From positions 558,001-622,000 of the forward strand of contig NZ_FNSR01000002.1 of NCBI RefSeq assembly GCF_900104845.1: DNA of 64,000 bases. Reading direction: 5' to 3'. Origin of the DNA: Paraburkholderia caballeronis (GTDB lineage Bacteria > Pseudomonadota > Gammaproteobacteria > Burkholderiales > Burkholderiaceae). The stretch's first letter is position 1. Every line of letters starts with the position of its first letter. Positions 35,339-43,537 of this stretch are shown piece after piece. The translations under genes and the position numbers were made by a program. The notes beneath the pieces were generated by a model, which did not search any database, was not told the origin of the DNA, and saw only the letters and a list, made by a program, of their open reading frames with translations.

Positions 35339-36808
35339 CTAGACGCCGCCGATGACGGGCGGACGCGGCATCCGGTGCGCGGCCGCCGTTTCGTACGCGT
35401 GGCCGAGTTGCAGCACGCCCCAGTCGTCGCGATAGCGGCCGGCGATCTGCATGCCGATCGGCAGCCCGGACTCGCTGAAACCGCACGGCACCGCGAGCAC
35501 CGGCGATTCGGTGGACGACAGATACCAGCAGATCCGCATCCAGTCGATGTACGTCGTGTACGCTTCGCCCATGAACGACGCCGGCCAGCGCAGATCGGCG
35601 TCGAACGGCAGCATCTGCGTCGCGGGCAGCACGTAGAACGGATGCTCGGCCATGAAGCGGCGCATCGTCTGGAACAGCGCGGTCTTGCGCTCGAACATCG
35701 TGCCGAGGTCCGCCGCGCTCAGCGAACGGAACAGCCGGCATTCGTCGTGAATCTCCGGCTTCAGCTGCGCCTGCGCGTCGTCGCCGAGGCGCTGCACGAG
35801 CGAGCCGATCATCCACGCGCGCTCGATCCGGAACACGTGCTCCGCGTCCGCGAGGTCGGGGTCCGCGAACACCACTTCGCAGCCGAGCGCGTCGAACACG
35901 CGCGCCTGCGCGTGCACCGCGCGCTCGATCTCCGGGTCCACCGCGATGCCCGCGAGCCGCGACGAAAACGCGACCCGCGTGCCGCGAAAATCGCGCTGCA
36001 GCGAACCGGCGAACAGCGCGCCCGGCTCCGCGATCTCGGTCGGCGTCTCGCCGCACGGCCCGGCGATCGCGCCGAGCAGCAGCGCGGCGTCGGCGACGTT
36101 GCGGGCCATCGGACCGTCCACGCCGAGCGTCGCCCAGCCGTTCGCGTCGGGCGCGCGCGGCACGCGGCCCGGCGACGGACGCAGCCCCACGATGCCGTTC
36201 CACGCGGCCGGATTGCGCAGCGAGCCGCCCATGTCGCTGCCGCACGCGAGCGGATTCATCCCGCACGCGACCGACGCGGCCGCGCCGCCGCTGCTGCCGC
36301 CCGCGGACTTGTCCAGGTCCCACGGATTGCGCGTCGCGCCGAACACTTCGTTGAACGTATGCGAGCCCGAGCCGAATTCCGGCGTGTTCGACTTGCCGAT
36401 CATCAGCGCGCCGGCCGCATCGCAGCGGCGCACGATCAGCGCGTCGTGCGCCGGCACGTGCTGCTCGAAGAGCTTCGAGCCGAAGGTCGTGCGCACGCCG
36501 CGCGTCGCAGTCAGGTCCTTCTGCGACACCGGCAGCCCATGCAGCGCGCCCTGCCACACGCCGCACGCCCACTGGCTGTCGATGTCGTCCGCGCGACGGC
36601 GCAGCGCCGCCTCGTCGGCCAGCGTGACGAGCGCGTTCACCTGCGGATTGACCTCGTGGATGCGGCGCAGATGCGCGTCGAGAATCTCGGCCGCGCTGAC
36701 TTCGCGGCGGCGCTGCATCTCCAGCAGCGTGAGCGCGGACGCATCGCACAGCCCATCGGATACGGCCGGCTTCGAAGCGGCCGATGCGGGAAAAACGCGG
36801 TCTGACAT
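35339..36808 (-). CDS. Amidase-signature-family amidase
   Basis: A 489-residue cytoplasmic hydrolase with the complete Ser-cisSer-Lys triad of the family: Lys97 in SQKDLT, the cis-Ser at 172/173 in SAGGSSGGAA, and nucleophile Ser196 in GSDMGGSLRNPA. The spacing (75 and 24 residues) matches fatty acid amide hydrolase. It hydrolyses a carboxamide to acid and amine or ammonia; members include glutamyl-tRNA amidotransferase A-like enzymes, but no gatB/gatC is present here, so a catabolic amidase is likely. The ATG at 36808 follows a GAGAGG site. The gene lies between an MFS importer and a porin on the same strand, suggesting uptake followed by deamidation of one compound. Confidence 0.92.
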   Translation of the reverse strand: MSDRVFPASAASKPAVSDGLCDASALTLLEMQRRREVSAAEILDAHLRRIHEVNPQVNALVTLADEAALRRRADDIDSQWACGVWQGALHGLPVSQKDLTATRGVRTTFGSKLFEQHVPAHDALIVRRCDAAGALMIGKSNTPEFGSGSHTFNEVFGATRNPWDLDKSAGGSSGGAAASVACGMNPLACGSDMGGSLRNPAAWNGIVGLRPSPGRVPRAPDANGWATLGVDGPMARNVADAALLLGAIAGPCGETPTEIAEPGALFAGSLQRDFRGTRVAFSSRLAGIAVDPEIERAVHAQARVFDALGCEVVFADPDLADAEHVFRIERAWMIGSLVQRLGDDAQAQLKPEIHDECRLFRSLSAADLGTMFERKTALFQTMRRFMAEHPFYVLPATQMLPFDADLRWPASFMGEAYTTYIDWMRICWYLSSTESPVLAVPCGFSESGLPIGMQIAGRYRDDWGVLQLGHAYETAAAHRMPRPPVIGGV

Positions 36809-36900
36809 GGCAACCTCTCGTTCCTGTTTCATTCAACGTTGTAGTGCAAATCGATCTCTCAGGTCCGGCCCGGAGCCCGGCTCATGTGCATGGCCCGCGT

Positions 36901-38217
36901 TCAGATGGCGTCGCGCGTGCGGTCCGTGACGAACGCGAGCGCGAAAAGCGAAAGCACGCCGCACGCGATCACGTACCATGCGGGCGCGACCGGGTCGCCG
37001 GTCACCGCGATCAGCCACGTGACGATGAACTGCGCGAAGCCGCCGAAGATCGACACGCCCGCCGCATACGCGATCGACAGCCCGGTTGCGCGGGTGCTGC
37101 GCGGAAACATCTCCGGCAGCAGCGTGCCGTTCGCGCCCGCATTGATCGAATGCAGCGCGGCGAGCACGCAGACCACCGCGTACAGCGTCGCGACGCCCGG
37201 CACATGCCCGATCAGGTAAAAACCCGGCAGGATCGACAGCGTGAGCAGCGCGCGCGATATGAACGTCACGCGCTTGCGGCCGAAGCGATCGGACCACGCG
37301 CCGCCGAGCGGCGACATCACGAGCATTACCGCACCCGCGAGAATGCCGCACCACAGCGCGCTATCCATCGGCAGATGCAGCACCTTGATCGCATAGGTGG
37401 ACATGTAGTACAGCACGATGAAATGCGCGGACGTGCCGCCGATCACGAGCAGGAACGCGAGCAGCACCAGCCGTCCGTCGCGGCGGAACACGGTGCGCAG
37501 CACGCCGCCTGGCGCGCGGTCACCGCCCGCGGCCGGCTCCTCGCCGATGCGCGCGCGCAGATACAGCCCGAGCGGCGCGATCAGCACGCCCGCGAGAAAC
37601 GGCACGCGCCAGCCCCAGCTTTCGAGCGCCGCGCGATCGAGAAAATGCGACAGCAGGAAGCCGACCAGCGACCCCGCGAGCGCCGCCGCGCCCTGGCTCG
37701 CGAACTGCCAGCTCGTGACGAAACCGCGCCGCTCCGGCTCCGCCCGCTCCGCCAGCAGCGCGGTCGCGACGCCGACTTCGCCGCCGGCGGAAAACCCTTG
37801 CAGCAGCCGCGCCGCGAGCACGATCAGCGGCGCGGCGATGCCGATCTGCGCGTAGGTCGGCGTCACGCCGATCAGCCCGGTGCCGGCCGCCATCGTCAGC
37901 AGCGTGACGTTCATCGCGGCCACGCGGCCGAACCGGTCCGCGAGCACGCCGAACAGGACGCCGCCGAGCGGCCGCGCGACGAAACCGACGCCGAACGTGC
38001 CGACCGACAGCAGCAGTTGCTGCTGGGTGGACGCGAGCGGAAAAAACAGCTTGCCGAGCAGCACGGCGAAGAAGCTGTAGACGGTCAGATCGAAGAACTC
38101 GAAGCCGTTGCCGATCGTCGTCGCGACGATGAGGCCGCGCGTCGGGAGCGGCGAACTGCGCGAGGCGCGAGAGCGGCTGGCCGCGGACGCGAGTGACGGT
38201 GACTTCATGGGCGGCAT
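36901..38217 (-). CDS. MHS-family MFS transporter (citrate/alpha-ketoglutarate/aromatic-type proton symporter)
   Basis: A 438-residue, 12-helix protein. The MHS subgroup is shown by NGFEFFDLTVYSFFAVLLGK, RPLGGVLFGVLADRFGRV, GFSAGGEVGVA and SWGWRVPFLAGV. Such carriers bring in organic acids or osmolytes with protons. It starts the group MFS-amidase-porin and is divergent from a LysR regulator. It is clearly a paralog of the carrier at 42201. An alternative start is the ATG at 38208. Confidence 0.9.
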   Translation of the reverse strand: MPPMKSPSLASAASRSRASRSSPLPTRGLIVATTIGNGFEFFDLTVYSFFAVLLGKLFFPLASTQQQLLLSVGTFGVGFVARPLGGVLFGVLADRFGRVAAMNVTLLTMAAGTGLIGVTPTYAQIGIAAPLIVLAARLLQGFSAGGEVGVATALLAERAEPERRGFVTSWQFASQGAAALAGSLVGFLLSHFLDRAALESWGWRVPFLAGVLIAPLGLYLRARIGEEPAAGGDRAPGGVLRTVFRRDGRLVLLAFLLVIGGTSAHFIVLYYMSTYAIKVLHLPMDSALWCGILAGAVMLVMSPLGGAWSDRFGRKRVTFISRALLTLSILPGFYLIGHVPGVATLYAVVCVLAALHSINAGANGTLLPEMFPRSTRATGLSIAYAAGVSIFGGFAQFIVTWLIAVTGDPVAPAWYVIACGVLSLFALAFVTDRTRDAI

Positions 38218-38345
38218 CCTGTCGGAAGTGAATCGTTCGTTGAAAACGGGGGGGCGTGCGCGGCTTCGCCGGCTTCGAGAGCCTGACGATCGTGACGACA
38301 GGCCCAGTCTAGGGAGACAAAAACGCCGCGCCGATTTGCTTTTTC

Positions 38346-38357
38346 TTATCGTGATAA
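38346..38357. promoter_or_regulatory. Candidate LysR operator (TTATC-GT-GATAA dyad)
   Basis: A 12-bp interrupted palindrome lies in the divergent MHS/LysR spacer (38218-38546), and a further GTTATCG copy begins a few bases downstream (about 38363). Its place in an AT-richer patch fits a LysR activation site, but binding is inferred. Confidence 0.5.
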
Positions 38358-38394
38358 CGGCGGGTTATCGAAGCGGACATCCCACGGAGACCGA

Positions 38395-38417
38395 ACCGGT
38401 ACAAAACCGATACCGGT
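38395..38417. promoter_or_regulatory. Inverted repeat ACCGGTA-N9-TACCGGT in LysR/MHS divergent spacer
   Basis: Two perfect seven-base arms are separated by nine bases, a size close to the T-N11-A layout used by LysR proteins. Together with the dyad at 38346 it could make the recognition and activation sites of the regulator encoded at 38547. Confidence 0.55.
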
Positions 38418-38546
38418 CGCGACGCGCATCCGGACGACGCCTCATTGCCGGAATTTTTTCTCGCGGTGTACGATCGGCCGCATGTCGTCACGCTTCCCGC
38501 GCGTTGCGCGCGGGTCTTCCGTTCCATCCTCTCGCCGGCCACGTCC

Positions 38547-39482
38547 TTGAAACATCACCAGCTACGCGCGCTCGTCGCGATCGCGGAGCACGGCAGCCTG
38601 CGCGCCGCCGCGCGCACGGTGTACCTGTCGCAGCCGGCGCTGACGAAGGCGATCCGCGAACTCGAACAGGACCTCGGCGTGCCGCTCGTCGTGCGCAGCG
38701 CGCGCGGCGCGCAACTCACGAGTTTCGGCCACGCGATCTACGCGCGCGCGAAGCTGATTCTCGCGGAAATGCAGCATGCCCGCGAAGACGTGCTCCAGCT
38801 GGCCGGCCTCGACGGCGGCGCGGTGTCGTGCGCGGTCACGCCGCTCGTGTCGCTGAAGTACCTTGCGCGCGCGATCCACACGTTCCGGCTGCGGATGGCG
38901 AACACGCGGCTCGCGGTGCAGGAAGGGTTCCTCAGTTCGGCGCTCGCGGGCCTGCGCGACGGCACGCTCGACTTCGCGATCGCGATCGTCGACGAAACGA
39001 AGGTCGCGGGCGAATTCCAGTTTCGCCGGCTGCTCGAAGCGGAGCTGATCGTGTCCGCGAGAAGGGGGCATCCGCTTGCGGACGCGCAGTCCATCGAAGA
39101 CCTTCAGGACGCGGACTGGATGCTGAACACGACGCCCGAGAGCATCGGGCGCGTGTTGCAGGACTACTTCCTCGAACGCGGGTTCGGCGCGCCGCGCGTC
39201 GTCGTCGAATGCAGTTCGTTCAGCGCGAGCTTCGCGCTGTCGTACGGCAGCGATCTGCTGTCGTGCTGCCCGAAGAGCTTTCTCGAATCCGACTGGTTTC
39301 GCGAGCGCGTCGTCGCGGTGCCGGTGCGAGAGCCGCTGCCGCGCGTCGCGGTCGGCATCATTTCGCGGCGCGACGCGCTGAACACCGCCGCGTGCGATTA
39401 CCTGATCGACTGCTTTGCGGATGCCGTCGCATCCGCGCCGCCGTTCGACTTCACGGAACCGCACGTCGCCGCCGCGCGCTAG
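38547..39482 (+). CDS. LysR-family transcriptional regulator
   Basis: A 311-residue regulator that begins with a TTG codon followed by KHHQLRALVAIAEHGSLRAAAR, the usual LysR start. The helix-turn-helix is completed by LSQPALTKAIRELEQDLGVPL. The effector-binding domain covers about 90-300. The in-frame ATG at 38445 would add 34 residues that do not belong to the family, so TTG is preferred although its ribosome site is weak. It is divergent from the MHS carrier and probably controls the MFS-amidase-porin group. Its sequence is close to the LysR encoded at 41075, suggesting duplication of a whole regulator-carrier module. Confidence 0.9.
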   Translation: MKHHQLRALVAIAEHGSLRAAARTVYLSQPALTKAIRELEQDLGVPLVVRSARGAQLTSFGHAIYARAKLILAEMQHAREDVLQLAGLDGGAVSCAVTPLVSLKYLARAIHTFRLRMANTRLAVQEGFLSSALAGLRDGTLDFAIAIVDETKVAGEFQFRRLLEAELIVSARRGHPLADAQSIEDLQDADWMLNTTPESIGRVLQDYFLERGFGAPRVVVECSSFSASFALSYGSDLLSCCPKSFLESDWFRERVVAVPVREPLPRVAVGIISRRDALNTAACDYLIDCFADAVASAPPFDFTEPHVAAAR

Positions 39483-39512
39483 CGGCAGCCGGCGCGCCCG
39501 GCAAAACAAGCC

Positions 39513-40736
39513 CTAAACCCCCGCGCCCGCGACCACCTCCGCCACACTCTCCGCCGTCGCGGCGGACAACGTCCACCCGAGATGCCCATGCCCGGTGTTA
39601 TAAAACACGCCGCGCCGCCTGCCGCGTCCGACCTTCGGCAACATGCTGGGCAGCATCGGCCGCAACCCCGCCCACGGCACCACGCGCGCGGTCGACATGC
39701 CCGGGAAATGACGGCGCGTCCAGTTCACGAGCGGTTCGACGCGATCCGCGCGGATGTCGCGATTGAAGCCGTTCAGTTCGGCGGTGCCGGCCACGCGGAA
39801 GCGGTCCGCGCCGAGCCGGCTCGTAACGATCTTCGCGCTGTCGTCGAGCAGGCTCACCCATGGCGCGGCCTCGCGGCTCGCCGCGTCGTCGAGCGACACG
39901 GTGATCGAATAACCCTTCACCGGATAGACGTTCACGTGGTCGCCGACCATCGCGGCGAACGCGCGGCTGCCGACGCCCGCGCAAACGACGACGCCGTCGA
40001 ACGCATCCGCATCGCGCTCGCCGCCGCATTGGGCGACGATCAGCGGCCGGCCGTCCGCGTCGGCGCCGATCGATTCCACCGACGTGTCGTAGCGGAACGT
40101 CACGCCATGCGCTTCACACGCGCGCGCGAGGCCGCGCGTGAACTTGTGGATGTCGCCGGTCGAATCGGACGGCGTATAAAAACCGCCATGAAACCGGCCT
40201 TGCAGCGCGGGCTCCAGCGCGCGGATCTCGTCGGGCGTGACCGGACTTCGGTCGAGACCGCCGTCGCGCAGCAGTTCGTTGACCTTCAGCGCCGACTCGA
40301 ATTCGCCGCGCGTCGCATAAAAATGCAGGATGCCGCGCCGCTCCAGGTCGAAGTCGATCCGCTCGCGCTCGGCAATCCCGAACAGGTGCTCGCGCGCGGC
40401 GATGGCGAGCCGCACCGTCTCGATCGTGTTCGAGCGATAGTGCGGAATCTGCCGCAGGAACTCGCCGATCCACGAGTATTTGTGCCAGCCGGGCCGCGGG
40501 TTCATCAGCAGCGGCGCGTCGCGCGTGAACATCCAGCGCAGCCCCTTCAGCACGGTCGCGCGGCTGTTCCACACTTCGGCGTTGCTCGCCGATAGCTGGC
40601 CGCCGTTCGCAAACGACGTTTCCATCGCCGCATAACGGTGGCGTTCGAACACGGTGACGCGATAACCGCGCTGAACGAGCGCGTACGCAGTGGTGACGCC
40701 GGTGATCCCGGCGCCGAGAATGGCGATTCGTGGCAT
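39513..40736 (-). CDS. dadA: D-amino-acid dehydrogenase / glycine-oxidase-like FAD enzyme (DadA family)
   Basis: A 407-residue DAO-fold flavoenzyme. The dinucleotide-binding motif is IAILGAGITGVTTAYAL at the N-terminus; later blocks include ETSFANGGQLS, PYPVKGYSITV-like and NTGHGHLGWTLS, all typical of DadA-type D-amino-acid dehydrogenases, which oxidise D-amino acids to 2-oxo acids and ammonia and pass electrons to the respiratory chain. The ATG at 40736 is set by the Rossmann motif. A tandem glycine riboswitch lies immediately upstream on the same strand, so glycine itself, or D-alanine made near it, may be the real substrate; glycine oxidation to glyoxylate would fit. The symbol reflects family, not proven function. 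Confidence 0.88.
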   Translation of the reverse strand: MPRIAILGAGITGVTTAYALVQRGYRVTVFERHRYAAMETSFANGGQLSASNAEVWNSRATVLKGLRWMFTRDAPLLMNPRPGWHKYSWIGEFLRQIPHYRSNTIETVRLAIAAREHLFGIAERERIDFDLERRGILHFYATRGEFESALKVNELLRDGGLDRSPVTPDEIRALEPALQGRFHGGFYTPSDSTGDIHKFTRGLARACEAHGVTFRYDTSVESIGADADGRPLIVAQCGGERDADAFDGVVVCAGVGSRAFAAMVGDHVNVYPVKGYSITVSLDDAASREAAPWVSLLDDSAKIVTSRLGADRFRVAGTAELNGFNRDIRADRVEPLVNWTRRHFPGMSTARVVPWAGLRPMLPSMLPKVGRGRRRGVFYNTGHGHLGWTLSAATAESVAEVVAGAGV

Positions 40737-40761
40737 GACATGGTCCAGTGGTGTTGAGCAT

Positions 40762-40790
40762 CGCCGGCCGCGCCGTGGTGACGGCCGGCG
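40762..40790 (-). promoter_or_regulatory. Hairpin between glycine riboswitch and dadA, candidate expression platform
   Basis: CGCCGGCCG and CGGCCGGCG form a perfect nine-base stem with an eleven-base loop, directly after the second aptamer and 26 bases before the start codon. It has no following U-run, so it does not look like an intrinsic terminator. It may control access to the ribosome site or act with Rho. Confidence 0.5.
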
Positions 40791-40796
40791 CCGATG

Positions 40797-40988
40797 CCCC
40801 ATCTGTCCATGTACCTGAGAGTTTCGCGTTCGCGCCGCGCATGGTTTCGCGCGCGGCGTCCCGCTCCCCTTCGGTGGGCGCGCGTCGCGCGCCGCTCTCC
40901 AGATGTTCCGGCAGCACGGTCCTTTTGCCTGAGAGTTTCCGGGGCGGTTGCTCCGTCGGCGCCGTCACGTTGCGACGGTCTCTCCCCT
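40797..40988 (-). ncRNA. Tandem glycine riboswitch
   Basis: On the minus strand two consecutive aptamers are recognisable. The first starts with GGGAGAGACC, has the GCGCCGACGGAGCAA-type middle and ends with GGAAACTCTCAGGCAAAAGG. The second starts with CTGGAGAG, has CCACCGAAGGGGAG and ends with GCGAAACTCTCAGGTACATG then GACAGATGGGG. These are the conserved cores of the gcvT-type glycine riboswitch with the usual short linker between the two units. It lies between a LysR gene and dadA and should link dadA expression to glycine level; in this class glycine binding normally turns expression on. Confidence 0.93.
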
Positions 40989-41074
40989 GCTGCGTTCGTG
41001 GAACACCGCGAACCATACCGGCGCAAAAAGCGTTTGGCAATCCCCGGCGACGCGAATGCAACGGTCAGGCGTCG

Positions 41075-42028
41075 TCACCGCGAGGGACCCGCGCCGCGCA
41101 AACGCGGCACCGCGCCCGCGCGCCGGTACAGTCCGCCGATGTTCGCGCTGCATTCGCGGATCAAGTCGATGAACGTCGACGCGACCGACGTCGCGAGCTT
41201 CAGGTCGCGGCACACGAGCCCGACCGTCATGTCCGGCAGCGGCTCCTTGAGCGCGAGGCGGCGCAGCTTCGCGTTGTACTCGGGAATGTGGAACGGCAGT
41301 TCGGACCACAGGCTGATGAGGTCCGTGGTCGTCGCCATCTCGACGTACAGCACGGTGGACGTGCAGCGCAGCACGCTCTTCGGCGGCTCTACGCCGTGGC
41401 TGCTGAACAGCGAGCCGACGAGGCTGGACGCGTCGTCGAGCGCGTCCCAGCTCAGCCAGCCGGATTCCGCGAGCACCGCGAGCGACTTCGGCCCGCGCAA
41501 CGGATGCCCGGTGCGCACCGCGAGCGTGGTCGGCACCGTGTAAAGCTCCTCCCAGTGAAAACGCGGCTCGACCGGCGGCCCGATCCGCGACACGAGGCCG
41601 AAATCGACGGTGCCGTCCGCCAGCCCTTCGTGGATCAGCGTGGGCCGCATCTCGCGCACGTTCACGGTGACCTGCGGATGCGCGAGCATGAAGCGGCGCA
41701 GCGCCTCCGCGAACGGGCCGGTCGCCGTCACCGGCGTCACGCCGACGCTGACGGTGCCGCGCGCGACCCCCAGCAGCGTCGCGATGTCCTCGTGCGCGTG
41801 GCGCAGTTCCTGGTCGATCGCGCGCGCGTGGCGAATCAGGCTCTGCCCGTAGTGCGTGAGCTGCGCGCCCTTCGCGGAGCGCACCAGCAGCGGCGCGCCG
41901 AGTTCCGCTTCGAGATCCGCGAGCGCCTTGCTGATCGCCGGCTGGGTCACGTGCAGGTCGCGCGACGCCTCGTGGATGCTGCCGCCCTCGGCCACCGCGA
42001 TCAACGCCTTCAGCTGGTGAAACTTCAT
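41075..42028 (-). CDS. LysR-family transcriptional regulator
   Basis: A 317-residue LysR protein beginning MKFHQLKALIAVAEGGSIHEASR, with the recognition helix in VTQPAISKALADLEAEL and a standard effector domain ending near residue 300. The start at 42028 is fixed by the conserved N-terminus; 66 further in-frame residues upstream are not family-like. It is divergent from an MHS carrier / M20 hydrolase / porin operon, and the spacer contains an inverted repeat at 42112-42126. It likely activates that operon. The glycine riboswitch and dadA follow downstream on the same strand. Confidence 0.92.
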   Translation of the reverse strand: MKFHQLKALIAVAEGGSIHEASRDLHVTQPAISKALADLEAELGAPLLVRSAKGAQLTHYGQSLIRHARAIDQELRHAHEDIATLLGVARGTVSVGVTPVTATGPFAEALRRFMLAHPQVTVNVREMRPTLIHEGLADGTVDFGLVSRIGPPVEPRFHWEELYTVPTTLAVRTGHPLRGPKSLAVLAESGWLSWDALDDASSLVGSLFSSHGVEPPKSVLRCTSTVLYVEMATTTDLISLWSELPFHIPEYNAKLRRLALKEPLPDMTVGLVCRDLKLATSVASTFIDLIRECSANIGGLYRRAGAVPRLRGAGPSR

Positions 42029-42111
42029 TGCCCGATCCGCTCCATAATGCGGGTGCCATGCGTCGCGCCCGGCCACGATTCTGCGGGATAAAAAAAAGTT
42101 ATTGGAATAAA

Positions 42112-42126
42112 AACAAACGATTTGTT
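42112..42126. promoter_or_regulatory. Candidate LysR operator AACAAA-CGA-TTTGTT
   Basis: A perfect six-base inverted repeat with a three-base centre lies in the AT-rich spacer (42029-42200) between the divergent LysR and MHS genes, 74 bp before the MHS start. Binding by the adjacent LysR protein is inferred from position. Confidence 0.55.
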
Positions 42127-42200
42127 CCGTGAAATTGGCGCTCTTACTGTTCGGACACGTCGTCGCCCCGGCGGCGTGAGACTTCACGAACGGAGCAGTC

Positions 42201-43523
42201 ATGGCAAATCTGCACAACCCGGCCATCGGGTCGTCGGTCCCCGCGCGCGGCGGTCACGCGTCGCGCTTCATGCTCATCGCGGCGACGTCGCTCGGCAACG
42301 GGCTGGAGATGTTCGACTTCACGATCTACAGCTTCTTCGCTGTGATCATCGGCAAGCAGTTCTTTCCGTCGCATTCGCCGTTCGGCTCGCTGCTGATGGC
42401 GGTCGCGACGTTCGGCATCGGCTTCGTGGTGCGGCCGATCGGCGGCGTCGTGATCGGCAACTACGCGGACCGCGCGGGCCGCAAGGCCGCGATGACGCTG
42501 ACGATCGTCGTGATGGCCGCCGGCACCGCGCTGATCGGGCTCGCGCCGCCGTATGCGTCGATCGGCGTGCTCGCGCCGGTGCTGGTGGTCGCCGGGCGGC
42601 TGCTGCAAGGCTTCTCGGCCGGCGGCGAGATCGGCGCGTCGACGACGCTGCTGATGGAGTCCGGCGTCGCGACGACGCGCGGTTTCCTCGTGAGCTGGCA
42701 GGTCGCGAGCCAGGGCGCGGCCGCGCTCGCCGGCGCCTTGAGCGGCTTCGCGCTGGCGCATCTGCTGACGCCGGCCGCGCTCGAAAGCTGGGGCTGGCGC
42801 GTGCCGTTCCTGTGCGGACTGCTGATCGGTCCGGTCGGGCTGTACATCCGCCGCTCGCTGCACGAGACGCACACCGACGAGGCGCGCGAAACCAGCGCGT
42901 TCAGCGAGGCGCTGCGCTCGCACCGGCGTGAACTGCTGACCGGCATCCTGATGATCGTCGGCAGCACCGCGACGATGTACATCGCGGTGTTCTACATGCC
43001 GACCTATCTCATCAAGGTGCTGCACATGCCGTCGGCGACCGCGTTCCTCTCGGGCTGCGTGTCGGGCGCGACGCTCTTCGTCGTCGCGCCGCTGTCCGGG
43101 CTGCTCGCGGACCGGCTGAAGCGCCGCAAGCCGGTCGTGTTCGGCGCCACGCTGACGGGCGGACTGCTGGTGTTCCCCGCGTTCTGGCTGCTCAACCACA
43201 CCGCGAATCTCGGCGTCGCGCTCGCGATCGTCGCGCTGCTCGTGTCGTGCCTCGCGATCATCGCCGGACCGGGTTTCCTGCTGATCCTCGAAGCGTTCCC
43301 GAAGCGCGTGCGCGCCACCGGCCTCAGCGTCGTCTATAGCGTCGGCGTGTCGATCTTCGGCGGCTTCGCGCAGTTCATCGTCACGTGGCTCATCAGCGCG
43401 ACCGGCAATCCGATGTCGCCCGCCTGGTACATGGTCGCGTGCAGCGCGATCTCGCTGTGCGCGCTGCTCGCGCTGCGCGAACAGCGCGCCGCCTCCCCCG
43501 CAACGCTTCACCCTGGCCAATGA
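42201..43523 (+). CDS. MHS-family MFS transporter
   Basis: A 440-residue, 12-helix proton symporter of the MHS subgroup (NGLEMFDFTIYSFFAVIIGK, RPIGGVVIGNYADRAGRK, GFSAGGEIGAS, SWGWRVPFLCG). It is closely similar to the carrier at 36901 along its length. It is followed after 14 bases by an M20 amidohydrolase and then by a porin, so it most likely imports the hydrolase substrate, for instance an N-acylated amino acid such as hippurate. Confidence 0.9.
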   Translation: MANLHNPAIGSSVPARGGHASRFMLIAATSLGNGLEMFDFTIYSFFAVIIGKQFFPSHSPFGSLLMAVATFGIGFVVRPIGGVVIGNYADRAGRKAAMTLTIVVMAAGTALIGLAPPYASIGVLAPVLVVAGRLLQGFSAGGEIGASTTLLMESGVATTRGFLVSWQVASQGAAALAGALSGFALAHLLTPAALESWGWRVPFLCGLLIGPVGLYIRRSLHETHTDEARETSAFSEALRSHRRELLTGILMIVGSTATMYIAVFYMPTYLIKVLHMPSATAFLSGCVSGATLFVVAPLSGLLADRLKRRKPVVFGATLTGGLLVFPAFWLLNHTANLGVALAIVALLVSCLAIIAGPGFLLILEAFPKRVRATGLSVVYSVGVSIFGGFAQFIVTWLISATGNPMSPAWYMVACSAISLCALLALREQRAASPATLHPGQ

Positions 43524-43537
43524 AAGGAGAGTCATCC

